A stretch of DNA of 64,000 nt from Panaeolus papilionaceus (taxonomy: Eukaryota > Basidiomycota > Agaricomycetes > Agaricales), in contig JADNRZ010000010.1 in assembly GCA_015501605.1 (NCBI GenBank), forward strand, positions 1,364,001 through 1,428,000, given 5' to 3'. Below are positions 1 to 11,805 of the stretch, piece after piece. Under the pieces are notes generated by a model, which did not search any database, was not told the origin of the DNA, and saw only the letters and a program-made list of their open reading frames with translations. Both the position numbers and the translations under genes were made by a program. How positions within the stretch are numbered: the first letter of the stretch is position 1; the number at the start of each line of letters is the position of its first letter.

Positions 1-2076
1 CAACACCGCGAGAGTCTTTACCATAAATGAAGGTAAGTCGAACGCTGTCCTTTCAACTTCTCATCAAACTTATATGATCACAATAGGTAAATGTGTATGT
101 GAAATCGCCGAGCACTCGCATTACGTCCAAGGCGTTGCTTGGGATCCTTTGAACGAATACATTGCTACGCAAAGTAGCGATCGATCGATGCATATTTATC
201 GTATCACGACCAAGCCAGGCGGTATTTTCGAAGCGCATGCTGTCGGGAAGAATACAAAGATGCCTCACCGACACAGTCATTCACGCACCCCAAGTGCTCA
301 TGGGGGTGCCCGACCACGCATGTTTAGAAGAGAATCCACAGCTAGTGACATGGATACTTCGGCCGTAGATTTGTCCGAAGAAGCGCATCCTCCAACGAAG
401 GACACACCCTTGACACCAGCAACCTCTGTCAGCAGCACACCTGCTTTCATGTTTCCACCTCCACCTATTGAAGCGTCCTCCCGTCGCTCATCTTTCAGTT
501 CAAATGCACCTGGGTCACCATCTACATTTAGCAACAGTCGATACGGCCGTTCCCCTTCTCCCATGCCACCTCTTCCCGCGATACGCAGCCCGTTGCCTCC
601 TTCAAACGCAACGACGGCTTTATGGGCTAGTGTTAAGCTTTATGGGGATGAGAGCTTCACCAACTTCTTCCGACGATTGACTTTTAGTCCTGATGGTGGT
701 CTTCTTCTCACACCAGCTGGTCAATTTGAAGATCCATCAGTGCTTCCAGGGTCAATAACAAAGCAATCCAACGATGACACGCCAATGAGAGGTAGGAAGG
801 GTCATCCATCAGAGGCGCATACTCTTCCTTCTGCGTCGTCGTCTAGCTCTACTTCATCGGTTTACATCTACTCGCGCGCCAACTTCGCGAGACCACCCAT
901 TGCGCAACTCCCTGGCCATAAAAAGGCTAGTGTAGCGGTCAAGTTCTCACCAGTTTTATATGAACTGAGGCCGTCTGTCATTGGCCCGGTGTCTCATGAA
1001 ACTCAGGAACATGACCCTCGTCCTCCCACCGCCGCGCTGGACACCGGAATTGACGGGAAACTAAATGTAGACCTGACAGGACCCATTCCCGGTGTTGCAC
1101 ACCCAGAACAGACCTCGTCAAATTTTGGTAGTTCTAGTCTACTATTGACTCCTCACAGAACACCACTTTTGCAACCCCACGGGAGTATCGCCACGCCTGT
1201 TCCAAAGGCAGCTAACAGTAACGCAGGTGCACCAGCTGCTTCACCTGCCCTGTCACCCGTCGAAGTTCGACCGCCAACGCCAGCCGCGTCTAAACCCTCA
1301 ACACCACACCCACCGGCTAACCATACGCTCCCTCAAGTGTCATCGACACCGGCACAAGGTTCGACTCCCACTATAACTGCGCCGCCTTCTGCATCAATTT
1401 TTGCGTTACCATACCGAATGCTTTTCGCTGTGCTAACGATGGACACCGTTGCGATCTATGACACGCAGCAAGCTGGTCCTGTTTGCTTGTTGACAAAACT
1501 TCATTATGATGAGTTCACAGATATGACCTGGTAAATCAATTCGACACAAACTCGATTGGCATATCGCTAACTTGACTCATTAGGTCTCCTGACGGACAGT
1601 GTCTGATCTTGTCCTCGCGAGATGGCTATTGCACACTCATCGTCTTCGACGATATCTTGCCGGCTCATCATACGCAGCAACACACCCTACAACTCCAATC
1701 AATTGCGCACAACCACTGCATGCCCCTTATCACATCGTCGAACACCCATTCAAATCAGGTGACACCTGCTGCAACGCCTGCCAGTTCAAGTATTAGCCTA
1801 CCTCCGTTCACAATGGCCATGCCCCCTTCATCATCATCCCAACCGCCACCCAATCCCAAGAAGCGAAGCGATCCACCGTTAACCCCAGCCGCAAGCGTGG
1901 ACGGTTCAGAATCGTCCTTCTTCCTGGCGGGACAAAGTCAAGGAACGCAGGACACCCTATTAAGTGAAGCTACATCTAGCGCAGGTGGGGAGGCAAAATC
2001 TGCGGAATTTGTTCAAGAACCTCCAAAGAAAAAGCGCAGGGTTGCTCTCACACGTGTTGGAGATCTGGATACTTAA
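1..2076 (+). CDS. CAC2: Chromatin assembly factor 1 subunit p60/Cac2 (WD40), 5'-truncated
   Basis: This is the 3' part of the WD40 subunit of the CAF-1 histone H3-H4 chaperone, which deposits nucleosomes behind replication forks in the nucleus. Three exons are visible: 1-32, 87-1530 and 1584-2076, with introns 33-86 and 1531-1583 (both GT-AG, in phase). The joined reading gives NTARVFTINE-GKCVCEIAEH, then HSHYVQGVAWDPLNEYIATQSSDR, a hallmark of the Cac2/CHAF1B family. A second WD block follows (FRRLTFSPDGGLLLTPAG, then VAVKFSPVLYELRP), and another spans the second intron (DMTW-SPDGQCLILSSRDGYC). Long Pro/Ser/Thr-rich low-complexity inserts separate the WD repeats, and the C-terminus is basic (PPKKKRRVALTRVGDLDT). 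The start codon and the first WD repeats lie outside the window. Family identity is confident. The length of the disordered inserts is the only unusual feature. Confidence 0.9.
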
Positions 2077-2667
2077 TTTCTTCTTTATTCGACCTGTTGT
2101 CATATTCCACTCCCTCGAACACGACCATGACTATACACGTGTCAGACCGCGTCGTTTTTCACCACTTTCTCGCCATGCTTACGGATACTACCTGCCTATA
2201 ATTGCGTCCCTTTTGTACCCCCTCTGTTCTCTATGCCCGTCTCCCTGCGTTACCCATGTCAGCCATATTAAGTCTCCGTGTCCACTGCCCTCGTGTGTTA
2301 CGTTAGCCTCTGTGTTTTTGTTTTTAACTACGTCATGTTTAATTAATATTTTCTCTCATTTGACATATTATCCCTGTCTCCCTCTTCTCTCCGTACTAAT
2401 CGTGTCTGAAGTGTTCATGCTACCCCTTATTCCACTTGACCATGCCTAGCGAATCCCTTCCCGTTTGTTATCTTCACCTCGTTGTTTCCTTTTGATGCTG
2501 TGAATTGTATGTATAATACACCCTAGTCTTTCTGTTGATATGCACATTGTTCTCCTTTTTCAATGGCACTTGGATTTCAGCCCAGACTCGGAAACCAATT
2601 TAAAGTCCCAGCGCCTCGGAGGCTGGGAGGGATATTATAGAACCCCCTTCTTTTTCTTTGACCACTC
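2077..2667. other. Intergenic, pyrimidine-rich
   Basis: This stretch of about 590 bases follows the CAC2 stop. It is rich in T and C with many stops in all frames, consistent with a 3' UTR and the promoter of the next gene. I see no RNA gene or repeat. Confidence 0.5.
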
Positions 2668-3686
2668 ATGAACAGCAAATGCATGTATGCCAGTCTCCCA
2701 CCTGGAATAGGACAATCCAAGACTGACATTTTGTTTTGTTTTAGATACGATACCCCGAGACTGACCTTCATTCGCTCCGATGAATGGAAACACTCCCGTC
2801 AATTTTGGCGCCTGACTGTAGCACTTCTGGCAGTACTCGTCGTCGTCTGCTCCTCAATCTCACTTGCGTGCCTTTTCTGTTTGTGGAGTGACGATTATCA
2901 CCATTCGCACACAGGACTGGCGGAAATCATTCGTGCGAATTCAACGTTAACACCGGGACTGGATGTTCAACTCGAAGGAGCACCCACATCCAATCACTCT
3001 TCCGTTTCGGAGTCAGTCGACGAGATGCAGAGAATCGAATCTATGATTTTCAATTATCCATTCGACGGTCTTGCGAGGTATAACCGCCTGATGGTCGTCG
3101 ATCTTCGAGAGGCAGACCTCCCAACGATATGCCGCACGTATCCAACGACAGAAATACCATTGTTGGAAATGATGCTAGGCTTCGCATACCCTCGATGCTT
3201 CAAAGTGGCTTCGGACCTACGAGCCCGCATCAATCATGCACAGAACCTATACATCGAGTCTACGGAAGGGAGTCTTAGTCCGGTGGACTTGCTCTACCTC
3301 GCCATTCCCGTAGGATATGACGCCAACTTTTTTGCCTGGCTAGACGATCTGAAGGATCAGCTGAGACGAGATGGTTGGATAGGAGTCAAAGCTTCTCCTG
3401 ACTCATTCGTAGAGGTGGGGAGTGAGGGAGGGTTGCTACCGGACATAGAGGAAATTATCATGCGGAATGCACAGGCTGTTATTCAAGACTTAGTAAGTCG
3501 TGTTTTGGTTAGATTCAGAGCAGCAGCGGGTCACTCTCATTTATTACATTCACTACAAAGATATCAGACGACCCATAATCGATAGGTTATACGTTCCTTA
3601 TGTTGCTGTAAACCTCCTATTAAATACAGTTACGACAACTTTTCATGTGCTAACAGAAGAGAGCCGCCTACAACGCGTCAAGATAG
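2668..3686 (+). CDS. Unrecognised single-pass membrane protein
   Basis: I do not recognise the family. From ATG 2668 the frame runs openly to 3492. There is one strong hydrophobic segment (about residues 46-72, around LTVALLAVLVVVCSSISLAC) followed by a soluble, charged region of about 200 residues with folded-looking stretches (DLREADLPTICRTYPTTEIP, LLYLAIPVGYDANFFAWLDD). This suggests a membrane-anchored protein with a globular domain after the anchor. A GT-AG intron 3493-3656 would add a short last exon ending in TAG at 3684 (IQDL-KRAAYNASR). A further possible 60-nt intron, 2685-2744, is a multiple of three without an in-frame stop, so it may or may not be spliced. The 3' end is uncertain: a longer intron could instead join this gene to the next one. 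The presence of a gene is fairly sure; its exact borders are not. Confidence 0.55.
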
Positions 3687-3881
3687 GGGCTAATTTAGCG
3701 TCACGTGTCAATGACCAGTCGTGTTGACACTGACACTGACAGTCGCGCAGGGCGTTGTTCAATTGTGAAGAACTTGTTGCTCTCAAACTTCCACATCGCC
3801 AAACGTGCCAACAGGTCAGGAATACGTTTGGCGGACGCATCTCTCTACTTGGAAATAACGCTTCTGTTAGACGGTGAAAGT

Positions 3882-4679
3882 ATGGCAAACTCAGGTTCAG
3901 GCTCGGAGCACTCGGCGATTACTGCAGAGTTTGGGGGGACGCAATCTGAGCTGCTGTCCTCCAAATATCAGCGCAAGGCTAAACTTCTGAAGTCTATCAC
4001 GAAGGTATCTTCTCCGGCAGATCAAGAAGTAGGGGGTTCAACACTGCTCTCACCCTCAAATGGTACATCAAATCAGAGCACACCTCAACCACACGAGGAA
4101 GAAAAAGTCACCAAAACCAGCTCGGACGACACCAAGACGCCTGATCAGACCTCCGGGCCTGACTATATGCGCGATGAATCACGTCCACAAGCCTCCAACA
4201 CTGATTCCAGTGCTCAGTCGTCTGAGCCACAACATCCTCCTCCTGCCCCCATCAGTCCAGGAACTGACATGGCGACTACCTGTACCACTCCACGCCAATT
4301 ATCGCCCGCTCTAGAATCAAAAACCCAATCATCACCACCCCAAGCAGAAACCAATCACGAAGAAGTGGATGCAAGCCACCTAGTACCACACTGTATGCCA
4401 TTTCCGCCCTCCTCTTCTCTACTTTCTCTCATTTCATTCATAGTATCTGCAGCGGACCTCGATCGTGCTAAAAATCTCGTGTTAGACTTGCTGGGCTGGG
4501 GTGTTCAACCTGAATACCTGTTGTCAGCTGGACTATCTCATGAGCTCGTCTTTCGCGTTTTCGCAGATTTGAATCTTCGAATGCCAACCAACCTCAAGAT
4601 TACGGATACCCTCATGGATGTGGCATATTCTCTGGGAAGAGATGACATGGGTACTGCTGCAGTCATCCAGATACCATAG
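3882..4679 (+). CDS. Unrecognised protein with disordered N-terminus and conserved-looking C-terminal domain
   Basis: An uninterrupted frame of 265 codons from ATG 3882. The same frame is open upstream to an ATG at 3711, so a longer N-terminus of 57 residues is possible. The first two thirds are Ser/Pro/Thr/Glu-rich and look disordered. The last 90 residues look folded and helical (SSLLSLISFIVSAADLDRAK, then LVLDLLGWGVQPEYLLSAGL, then HELVFRVFADLNLRMPTNLK). I cannot name this domain. It lies only 195 bases (25 for the longer form) after the preceding gene's proposed stop, so the two could be one gene: the acceptor at 3770-3771 keeps frame with the preceding donor. No intron is needed inside this frame. 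The function is unknown. Confidence 0.55.
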   Translation: MANSGSGSEHSAITAEFGGTQSELLSSKYQRKAKLLKSITKVSSPADQEVGGSTLLSPSNGTSNQSTPQPHEEEKVTKTSSDDTKTPDQTSGPDYMRDESRPQASNTDSSAQSSEPQHPPPAPISPGTDMATTCTTPRQLSPALESKTQSSPPQAETNHEEVDASHLVPHCMPFPPSSSLLSLISFIVSAADLDRAKNLVLDLLGWGVQPEYLLSAGLSHELVFRVFADLNLRMPTNLKITDTLMDVAYSLGRDDMGTAAVIQIP

Positions 4680-5166
4680 GTGTGTATTTTTCTAACTCTA
4701 TGGACTATTCTAACGCCATCACCTTGCTTTAGTCGTCCACCATCATGTGCCCATCGTTTTTTCTGCCCCCTCGCTTTCGCTTTGATCGCTTTGCACATTG
4801 TTTTGAGCCAGCTTTCCGCCTTTCATAGATATTCTTAGTCAGGAGAAATTGAGGATACCCTTCCACGCATTCGGTGTATGTACATCTCGTATTGTAGAGT
4901 CATAGTAATAGTAGTCCCATTTGCATTGCAATCGCCAACGGAATCCCGTAGTAACACATTATAGCTATATAAATGTAATATTCAACCAAAAGTCCAGGGT
5001 ATATCCCTTGAATCTATAAGGAGTGTATACTATCTGCCGGGAAGATTCTACAGTATGCTACATTAGTCTATATACATGAAGTCAAAAGAAGAAAAACTTT
5101 TCATCATTGCCACGGTGCGTGTGTCATATGAAGTACTATCGATTTAATTCGATAGGTAGTGGTTAA
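4680..5166. other. Convergent intergenic region
   Basis: This is the 3' flank of the preceding plus-strand gene and of the minus-strand MFS gene. It is AT-rich with no open frame worth calling and no repeat seen. Confidence 0.5.
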
Positions 5167-7391
5167 TTATAACCATTGCGTGCCCTGTCTGTGGGCTCTT
5201 ACGAAGCGAGATATCACGAAACATACACCGCCGAATGATACGCAAAGGCCGGAAAACAAAATCGGCCTCCACCAGATGAACGAAGAGGTGAGCAGGGCGC
5301 CTGCAATAGGGGTTCCGACCAACCCTCCGAGACCTAAAATGTAATGGGTCAGACGCTGACAAAAATACGGTCTTCGACGGATATCTTCGTACCTGTGAAT
5401 GTGAAACACACCCCAAGACGTGCACCGATCTCGGAGTCCTTCGTTGCAGTCGAAGCAATAACAGGCGCAAGGAGACTGATGTCTGTCAGGTGCAAGATAA
5501 TAAGCCGTAGATCAGCATGTAAGCATCAAAAGGGCGTACATGAGCCGGAAAAGAACCCATAAAGAATCGCGAAAATAATTGTTCCAGGTGCATTATCGAC
5601 TGCCAATGTGCAGAACACCAGGAGGGCACTGATGAAGATGCAGGGTATGATCATGTTGAACGGCCCCGTTTTGTGAACGAATAGGTTGGGTATAACGCGT
5701 CCAACTACGCTGGCGCCATTGAGAATTGTTATCTGCGCGTCTGTGGGGTTAATAATTTTAGATGAGAGAAAGCATCCAAAATTACCGTATAGAACGCTAA
5801 GGTGGGGTTAATCCCGTTCTTGATCGCATTGAGCTGTACGAAGAATATCGGGTAATACAGACCCGCGAGAATCGTTCCCATCCTACAATATTATTCTTCG
5901 ATTAGCCTCCGTAAAAACGCCCAAAGTCCCTTCACTTACCCAATAATCATCAATACGTAGGTATAATCACGGAGAAAGGTCCTGAAGCTTTGAAATGTAC
6001 TGATCGCCTTTTTGGGGTTGGGCGGATACCGCGGTTTCATTAAGATAAGCGCGATGATCAAGAGACCTCCTGTGAGGCCGCCGCTTGCCTTGACTCCAGA
6101 GTGAAATCCGAGCGAGCCATGGAACCATTTGTTCAGAATGATGGGAAAGACAGCACCTCCTACTCCAGATCCCTGTCGTTGTGGCGCAGGGTGAGTGATA
6201 GCTCTTTCCGACACGAGGGAGGAAAGATGGCTGCGCCCTGTGTACTTACTGTTGTAGCCAATCCCAGGGCAAGAGAGCGCCTTTTCTGGAAGTAATGTGC
6301 AATAATGCCGAGGGAAGGGATGTACATCGCTCCAACGGCAATGCCCATTCCCAAACCTTGTGCTAAGAAAAGCTGCGAACACACAACGCGCAGGCGGCGC
6401 AGAGAGAGAATAGATTAATGAATAATGATCAGTCAGCTGCAACCCACCAACATGGACAAGGGCTATCGAAGACTTACTTGGTAATATTGTTCCGGCTGGG
6501 AGATTGAGATCATGAAAATACAAAACAGGAACAGGGCGGCGCCTGCAATCATGATAGGGTAGCTAGTCGTGCCAAAAAAAATTTAAGTAAGTTTTACATC
6601 AATTTTCAGAAGGGTACATTTGCCACTCACAAGTATCCAGCATCGAACGCTCGACCTGAAAATATTCCACTCGAAAGCACTAGCCAAAGCTGAACGCTTC
6701 CAATCCAGCTATAATTGGAGATGGACAAAACAAGACGTCAATACATCATTCTGACAACGAGCCATTGACGGCCGTTAGCCCCCTATTCGGCACTGTGTCA
6801 TGGGACACGAATCGGAATATAAATCAACACATTTGCTCACCTGATTTGTGAGGATGTGCTGGTCTTCCCGAGGTACTCTCGGACATAGAAGTCTATCGAG
6901 GTGTTTTATCGAATGAGTATCATTGGAATCCCCTCGGAAAGCAAGGTAGAGGTACACACCATTGTACACACCATAGGAGTTGGTGTAACTATCGTGGCGA
7001 GAGCAGACGCGACATGTTAAAGCATGTCGAACGAAAAGCAGAGGTCAAGATACGCACCCAAACGTGCAGAATTGGGATAGGAAACTATCATACAAGACGA
7101 TGTCAGCAACAAAGCCACACCAGCGAAACCTATGACGACTCACACTCCAACGACCACCGACCAGGCTCTCCACCCTCCATCGGGAAACGTTTCGAGTTCG
7201 TGTCCAGTCTGGTGAATCGACTCGGACTTTTCATGAGTAGAGACGGTTGCAGTGTACGATTCGTCGCGAGCTTCGATGTCGTCGTGTCTGGTTGCCACTT
7301 CGGTCGTCTGAAGCTCTGTCTGCAAAGGCCAATAGGAATTTCCAATAAGTACGAGCAAGACGAGGGGAGGAAAAAACGTTACCATCTGCAT
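5167..7391 (-). CDS. MFS transporter, monocarboxylate (MCT) type
   Basis: A plasma-membrane-type major facilitator with about 12 membrane segments, of the fungal monocarboxylate-porter group. The N-terminal hallmark is FPDGGWRAWSVVVGV, followed across introns by FLSQFCTFG, YTNSYGVYN, DFYVREYLG and WIGSVQLWLVLSSGIFSGR. Next come GLGMGIAVGAMYIPSLGIIA and GSGVGGAVFPIILNKWF, and the C-terminal half ends with GLGGLVGTPIAGALL. About ten short GT-AG introns are needed and every junction I tested is in frame, so the gene looks intact. The best start is ATG at 7391 in a 9-nt first exon (7383-7391) spliced over 7320-7382 to TELQTTEV. Without splicing the N-terminus would gain an unlikely hydrophobic stretch. 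The stop is TAA at 5167-5169. The substrate cannot be read from sequence; monocarboxylates or related organic acids are the family norm. No pathway genes sit next to it. Confidence 0.85.
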
Positions 7392-7811
7392 CGATGGGGT
7401 GATAGCAGGTTTACGTCAAAAGTGTCAATGCAAACAATGAGAAGCACGAAAGTATCTTTTTAAACTATCATGAGAAAGGAACGTGACAAGGGACAGAGAC
7501 AAGGGACGCCGAGTTTATATCAGTTAGCAGTTGAGGTGTTGGATATAATTTGGGTCCAAGATCCGGAATAGGTAGTCATGATGGAGCGCAAACATTCCAC
7601 ATGGCCGGTGCCGCGGAATATCTCTATTCCCGCCGGCTACATACAACAGAATAACTAAACAATACCGAGTCGATCGTTGAATCTAGTGTTAAGGAATAAG
7701 TATTAACTTTTAACGACGCTAGAGAGGCCAACGAAATGTAAATCAAGCACATAACACGAAGAGATGATCAGATAATAGTGCCGCAAATGCCGCAAGACCC
7801 TGGCTTGGTAT
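7392..7811. other. Intergenic, promoter side of the MFS gene
   Basis: About 420 bases between two minus-strand genes, holding the MFS promoter and the 3' flank of the membrane-protein gene. I see no clear motif. Confidence 0.45.
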
Positions 7812-8851
7812 TTAAACGGAGTAAAACCTTCCAGGGGTTGGTTTTGGATGGATGGAGAACATGTAGAAGAAGGATCCGATCAGCATTGAGAGGTAAAGGA
7901 AAGCTGCGCGTGATAGTGATACTTAAGCGATCGAAGAACGAAGAAAAAATTAATCACCTACCAAGACCCCATCCGAGAGCCTGTATGGCGACAATATTTT
8001 TACATTCCCCAGCGTAGGGTTGCCACTGAGCAGGCCATTGACGTTCTGTAGCGTGTCCGCAGTTGGTGCCTTTGAAAGGCGTTGTGCGTTGAATCACACC
8101 GGCGCCAGTCGAAAAGAACACGGCCAAGATGAATGACGTAAAGGCGACAACTGATAATCCGAATAATCCGAGAGAGCAGCGTGTGAGGGTCAGCCCGAAT
8201 AAGCGATTTTCAGATTCAAGTGTACGCACATCCCACCGACAGCCAATAATGTGAGAGAGAAACGAGAAGTGAGATAAGCGTAGCGCAAAGTAGCAATCCG
8301 AGGACATGTTTGACCTGTTTGGATGGGTAGTGTTCGTAGGTGTTGCCGTACTTATGGAGGTAATATGATACAAGTCCAAGCTCGGCGACAGCTAAGGTAA
8401 CGTTGAAGTTATTGACTCCCCAAGAAAAGATTAATCGTATATACTCACTAAAACTGAAGATGAAAAGGAAGGCCAGAGCATACAAAATGCTTCTCATATT
8501 AAAAACGAACCGCGGCGGAGGCCCGTTCTGCTTGGCTGTGGTGCAAGACATGATGAGGCGCCGGATCATGGAGACTGCTGCAACGAAACTCACCCTGAGG
8601 CTCCATGGCGATAAAATTGTTGAGTTAGGACTGTCTCAAGATGAAAGCAAGGGACCAAATGAGCTTACACATTTTTGCGAAAATGGTTGTATAAATATGG
8701 CGACTGACTGGCTGACTTGACTCGCATTCGTAAATTCAGCCCCGATGGTTTTGTACTGGCCCAACAGCGATGATGTTAATTCCGAAATGACGGGGTCCTT
8801 CTTTCGGCAACCCGGCGGGAGCGCCAAACACCCATTAGCTGAGACGCCCAC
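7812..8851 (-). CDS. Polytopic membrane protein, unrecognised; 5' end unresolved
   Basis: Minus-strand exons join into a membrane protein of about 260-300 residues. The first recognised exon reads GCRKKDPVISELTSSLLGQY and ends near 8674. The next begins near 8589 (SMIRRLIMSCTTAKQNGPPP). Two hydrophobic segments follow (RSILYALAFLFIFSFSEY and LGLLLCATLISLLVSLSHYW), then GLFGLSVVAFTSFILAVFF. After that comes a polar Cys-containing loop (KGTNCGHATERQWPAQWQPY) and, across an intron of about 60-70 nt, a last segment FLYLSMLIGSFFYMFSIHPK. It ends in TAA at 7812-7814. Four or five membrane spans are likely. The start codon is not in the open frame of the first exon, so a further upstream exon is probably missing from this model. 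I do not recognise the family or its function. Confidence 0.55.
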
Positions 8852-10994
8852 AATCGCCTACACTGCCAAACATTCACAGTGCAAGTGGAGCATGCTGCGG
8901 CCTGCATAAGGCGATCATGAGTATTTGACAAGACTTTCTCAAATGTAAATCTACAGCAACCGAGAGGTGTGTTCATCGAATGTTCATATCGACATAGGTT
9001 CGTTTTGTTGATTTGCTTCTTCTGCGGAACATCATGGCAAATCACTGACGCGTATTGTTTACAGATACACAAAGGTAGGCTCTTCCATCAATCTCCTCAT
9101 GTCGCCTATGCCTTGCATCGAAGGGCACTTCCAGGTCCGATTGCCTCCCTTTGCCTTTGTTTTTGGGACCATCATCATCCATTTGGACAAGTTCTTGTCG
9201 GCTCGTCTGACGAAGTAGCTTTCGACAGGCAGCACCCGTTCGTTGTTCAGCTGCGACGTCGATCGGGTCATCGAAACCTCGTTTCCGCTCCGGTCCGCTC
9301 CACGTTTTCTATCTCCCTCTTCGCCTTCATTACGTGAGGCATGCGTCGATCTCGCAGGTTGCGTTTATTCGTCGGAAAAGGACAAAGAAAGTGTAAATGG
9401 TTTTGTAATGAAGAACACAAAGGTGTGCACTCTTTGAGTCTCTTCACATACCACCCAACTGCCGTGCCCATTGCATGAAGCAAGTCGCCGGATTAGACAA
9501 TGTGTTTCTCCATGAACAAAGGTGAAGCAGATCCGAGTGCTGACAGAGATCAGTTACCGGAGTGATGCACGGGTTCTCGAATGCAGGATTCAGACAGACC
9601 TCCCCACCCTACTGTCTTCTAAAAAGTTCCGTTGTTTTCCCACTTTTCGCCCATGGTACCACCACAAACAGACCTGGCCTGTCTCTGTTCCAATGCAGCC
9701 CAGAGCTTTCTTCCGCTGCATCTCATGTTTGTGAGCTATAATGTCATCTATTTCTAACAACATGTCAGGAGAAGAGACCCAAGGAGGGGAGGGAAGGGGG
9801 ATCGATAGATGACCAGGTCTACGATAGGGGTACAGAGCCGTGTCTATGGGTCTATATACCTATCGCAGGGCTGACTGGGCTGACAGAGGTAGGTGGCAGG
9901 CTAACTCTGACACAACAACATTATGTCGAGGCGAACCCTATGCAACCGGATAAGCAGGATGTACCTCCGAGGTCATCTTGATGAAGGAGGTATCGACCAC
10001 CACTTCGGCCCCTTCCCTGCTTCAGATAACACTGTTGAAATGGGTTAAAACTTTGAAGCTTGGTGAATGCAGTTCCAAAGTAGGAGCAGGTGGAAGAGAG
10101 ATGACATGGTTATAGTCGCCATTGATGTAACTTCAGGCTGTTCATATCCAACTGTTCTGATTCCAGATGGCGAAAATGGAGTTTATTATTATAAAGTCAT
10201 TATGATACATCTATATGGCTACAAGATTGTCAAATCCATCCGTCAAATCATGATTTAAGATACGCACTATGATAGAAATGCAAGAATGAATCCAAAGCAC
10301 CTGCACAGGACCCAACAAAACGGAAGTGACTCATTCCTCTGGTCGACTCTCTGAAGCTAATGTGGGGTCCGTGAAACTATGGTCGCATTTGGTGCAAACG
10401 AAGAAAAGGATCATCCTGGTCTCTTTACGCTTGGACTGATCCTGGTAGAAAACGGCACTGATGGAAGGAAAAGGCATTGTTGGAAACTTGTGTTAGTAAA
10501 GTACACTGGCAAACGTACTCATCGTTTCCACAGCGAGGGCAAGCGATATTGGAGTGAGCCTATACCATGCAGATGGGTACGTGGTTTGATATTAGTATAC
10601 AAAACACTGACCAGTGTTGCATCATCTGCTAGCCCATGGGTGATACCGACTTTTTCTCTGCAAAAATCATGAGAACCTGATGCTAGATTGCGTTAGAGAT
10701 TGAGAACCACGCACTTTGTGACCGTCAGCAAATCGTTTCTGTAAATACACTTGTTCTCGACTACGTCTTCAAAAGGACACATCCGACACGCGTAGAGAAT
10801 TTGCTGTCTTGCGTTGTCTGCCTTGGGCAAAAGAAGATTGTTACATTCTTGACAGAAATGAAGGGAAGACTTTTTTCGGTTGACATTAGATATGATTCGT
10901 GCATAATGTACAAGATAATTGTCATACCATGTCTACGGCTGTTTGAAGGGTGACAAGGTTTGTAGACTAGTGAAGAGAAACGAAATGAGTCGTC
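8852..10994. other. Gene-poor region
   Basis: I find no gene here. Minus-strand frames of 70-98 codons at 8776-9483 have a partly coding-like look (MKAKREIENVERTGAETRF) but do not join into a family I know; they could hold the missing first exon of the neighbouring membrane protein. The rest has short frames only. Confidence 0.4.
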
Positions 10995-11003
10995 GACGTT
11001 GTC

Positions 11004-11104
11004 CAGGCGGTGGTCTCCGGAAAAATCCGGTATATCCATGCCCCCCACCTGCCTACCCACCACTAGTTACGGGGTCCCGCACCATATATGGTATTCAGGG
11101 TCGA
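11004..11104 (+). repeat. Left terminal inverted repeat (101 bp)
   Basis: It is the reverse complement of 12157-12257 with a single mismatch at 11094. It contains a small hairpin (CCGGA 11017-11021, loop AAAA, TCCGG 11026-11030), the palindrome ACCATATATGGT (11081-11092) and an ACTAGT site. Confidence 0.92.
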
Positions 11105-11163
11105 AAATAATCGATTAGATTTCATCATATACGTCTCCACCCCAAATAAGTGTCTAATACTGG

Positions 11164-11805
11164 CTACTTTCTACGTTGAATCTTCGTTGGAGAGGGTTGT
11201 CTATCTCTATTTGAACTATCAGAAGCCGCCCGCTTTCTCTGTTCTGTAATCGCGTCTTCATACATCTCCAGAAGCGAGTCACTCCCATGCATACCCCCAT
11301 GATCTCTTCTGAATGCTTCAATCTTGTCCTGAGCAATCTCCAACTTGTTCTCCTCCCGCTTGTCGATATAACATTCTGTTCTCATACGTATGGGTATGAT
11401 AGGTAAGCTCCCCGATTCGGTTAAGTGATGCACTTGAATATGGTAAAGCAGATTGTACTTCCAGAACGTTGTTTGTTGTGGGCGGGTGGAAGGGCAGAGC
11501 GTGAAATGAAGTGGGACATTAGTACATGGGCTCTTTCGCTTTGGGTTATAGACCCAAGATTCCTTGTACTTGAATCTCGGCCATGCATACGGGCAAGTGG
11601 ACATGATCGAAGTTTTGTCGTCCTTATCAACGGAGAGGGATGTGGTACACCCGTCAAGGCCATACCATCCACATGGATATACCCCGATCTGATTAACGAT
11701 TTAGATAATTGGATTCACAAAAACGAAATGCATACCTTTGGTTCACCGATAACTTGTACCGCCGGCAATTTCACGTCCCAAGGAGGTGATAAAATTCTTA
11801 TAAGT
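11164..11805 (-). pseudogene. Captured C-terminal fragment of a Cys/His-rich protein gene
   Basis: Inside the element, minus-strand exon 11698-11164 reads PCGWYGLDGC (CX7C), then STCPYAW, SPCTNVPLHFTLC (CX9C) and FWKYNLLYHIQVHH. After these come an acidic/helical stretch and a basic C-terminus (KRAASDSSNRDRQPSPTKIQ) ending in a stop at 11164. The ordered Cys and His residues suggest a zinc-binding module. A GT-AG intron (about 11699-11741) joins it in phase 0 to an upstream piece ending VKLPAVQVIGEPK. No plausible start codon precedes that piece before a stop, so the gene is 5'-truncated by the element border or by loss. The layout resembles C-terminal regions of lineage-specific agaricomycete proteins as I remember them. 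That is recollection, not a search result. Confidence 0.55.
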
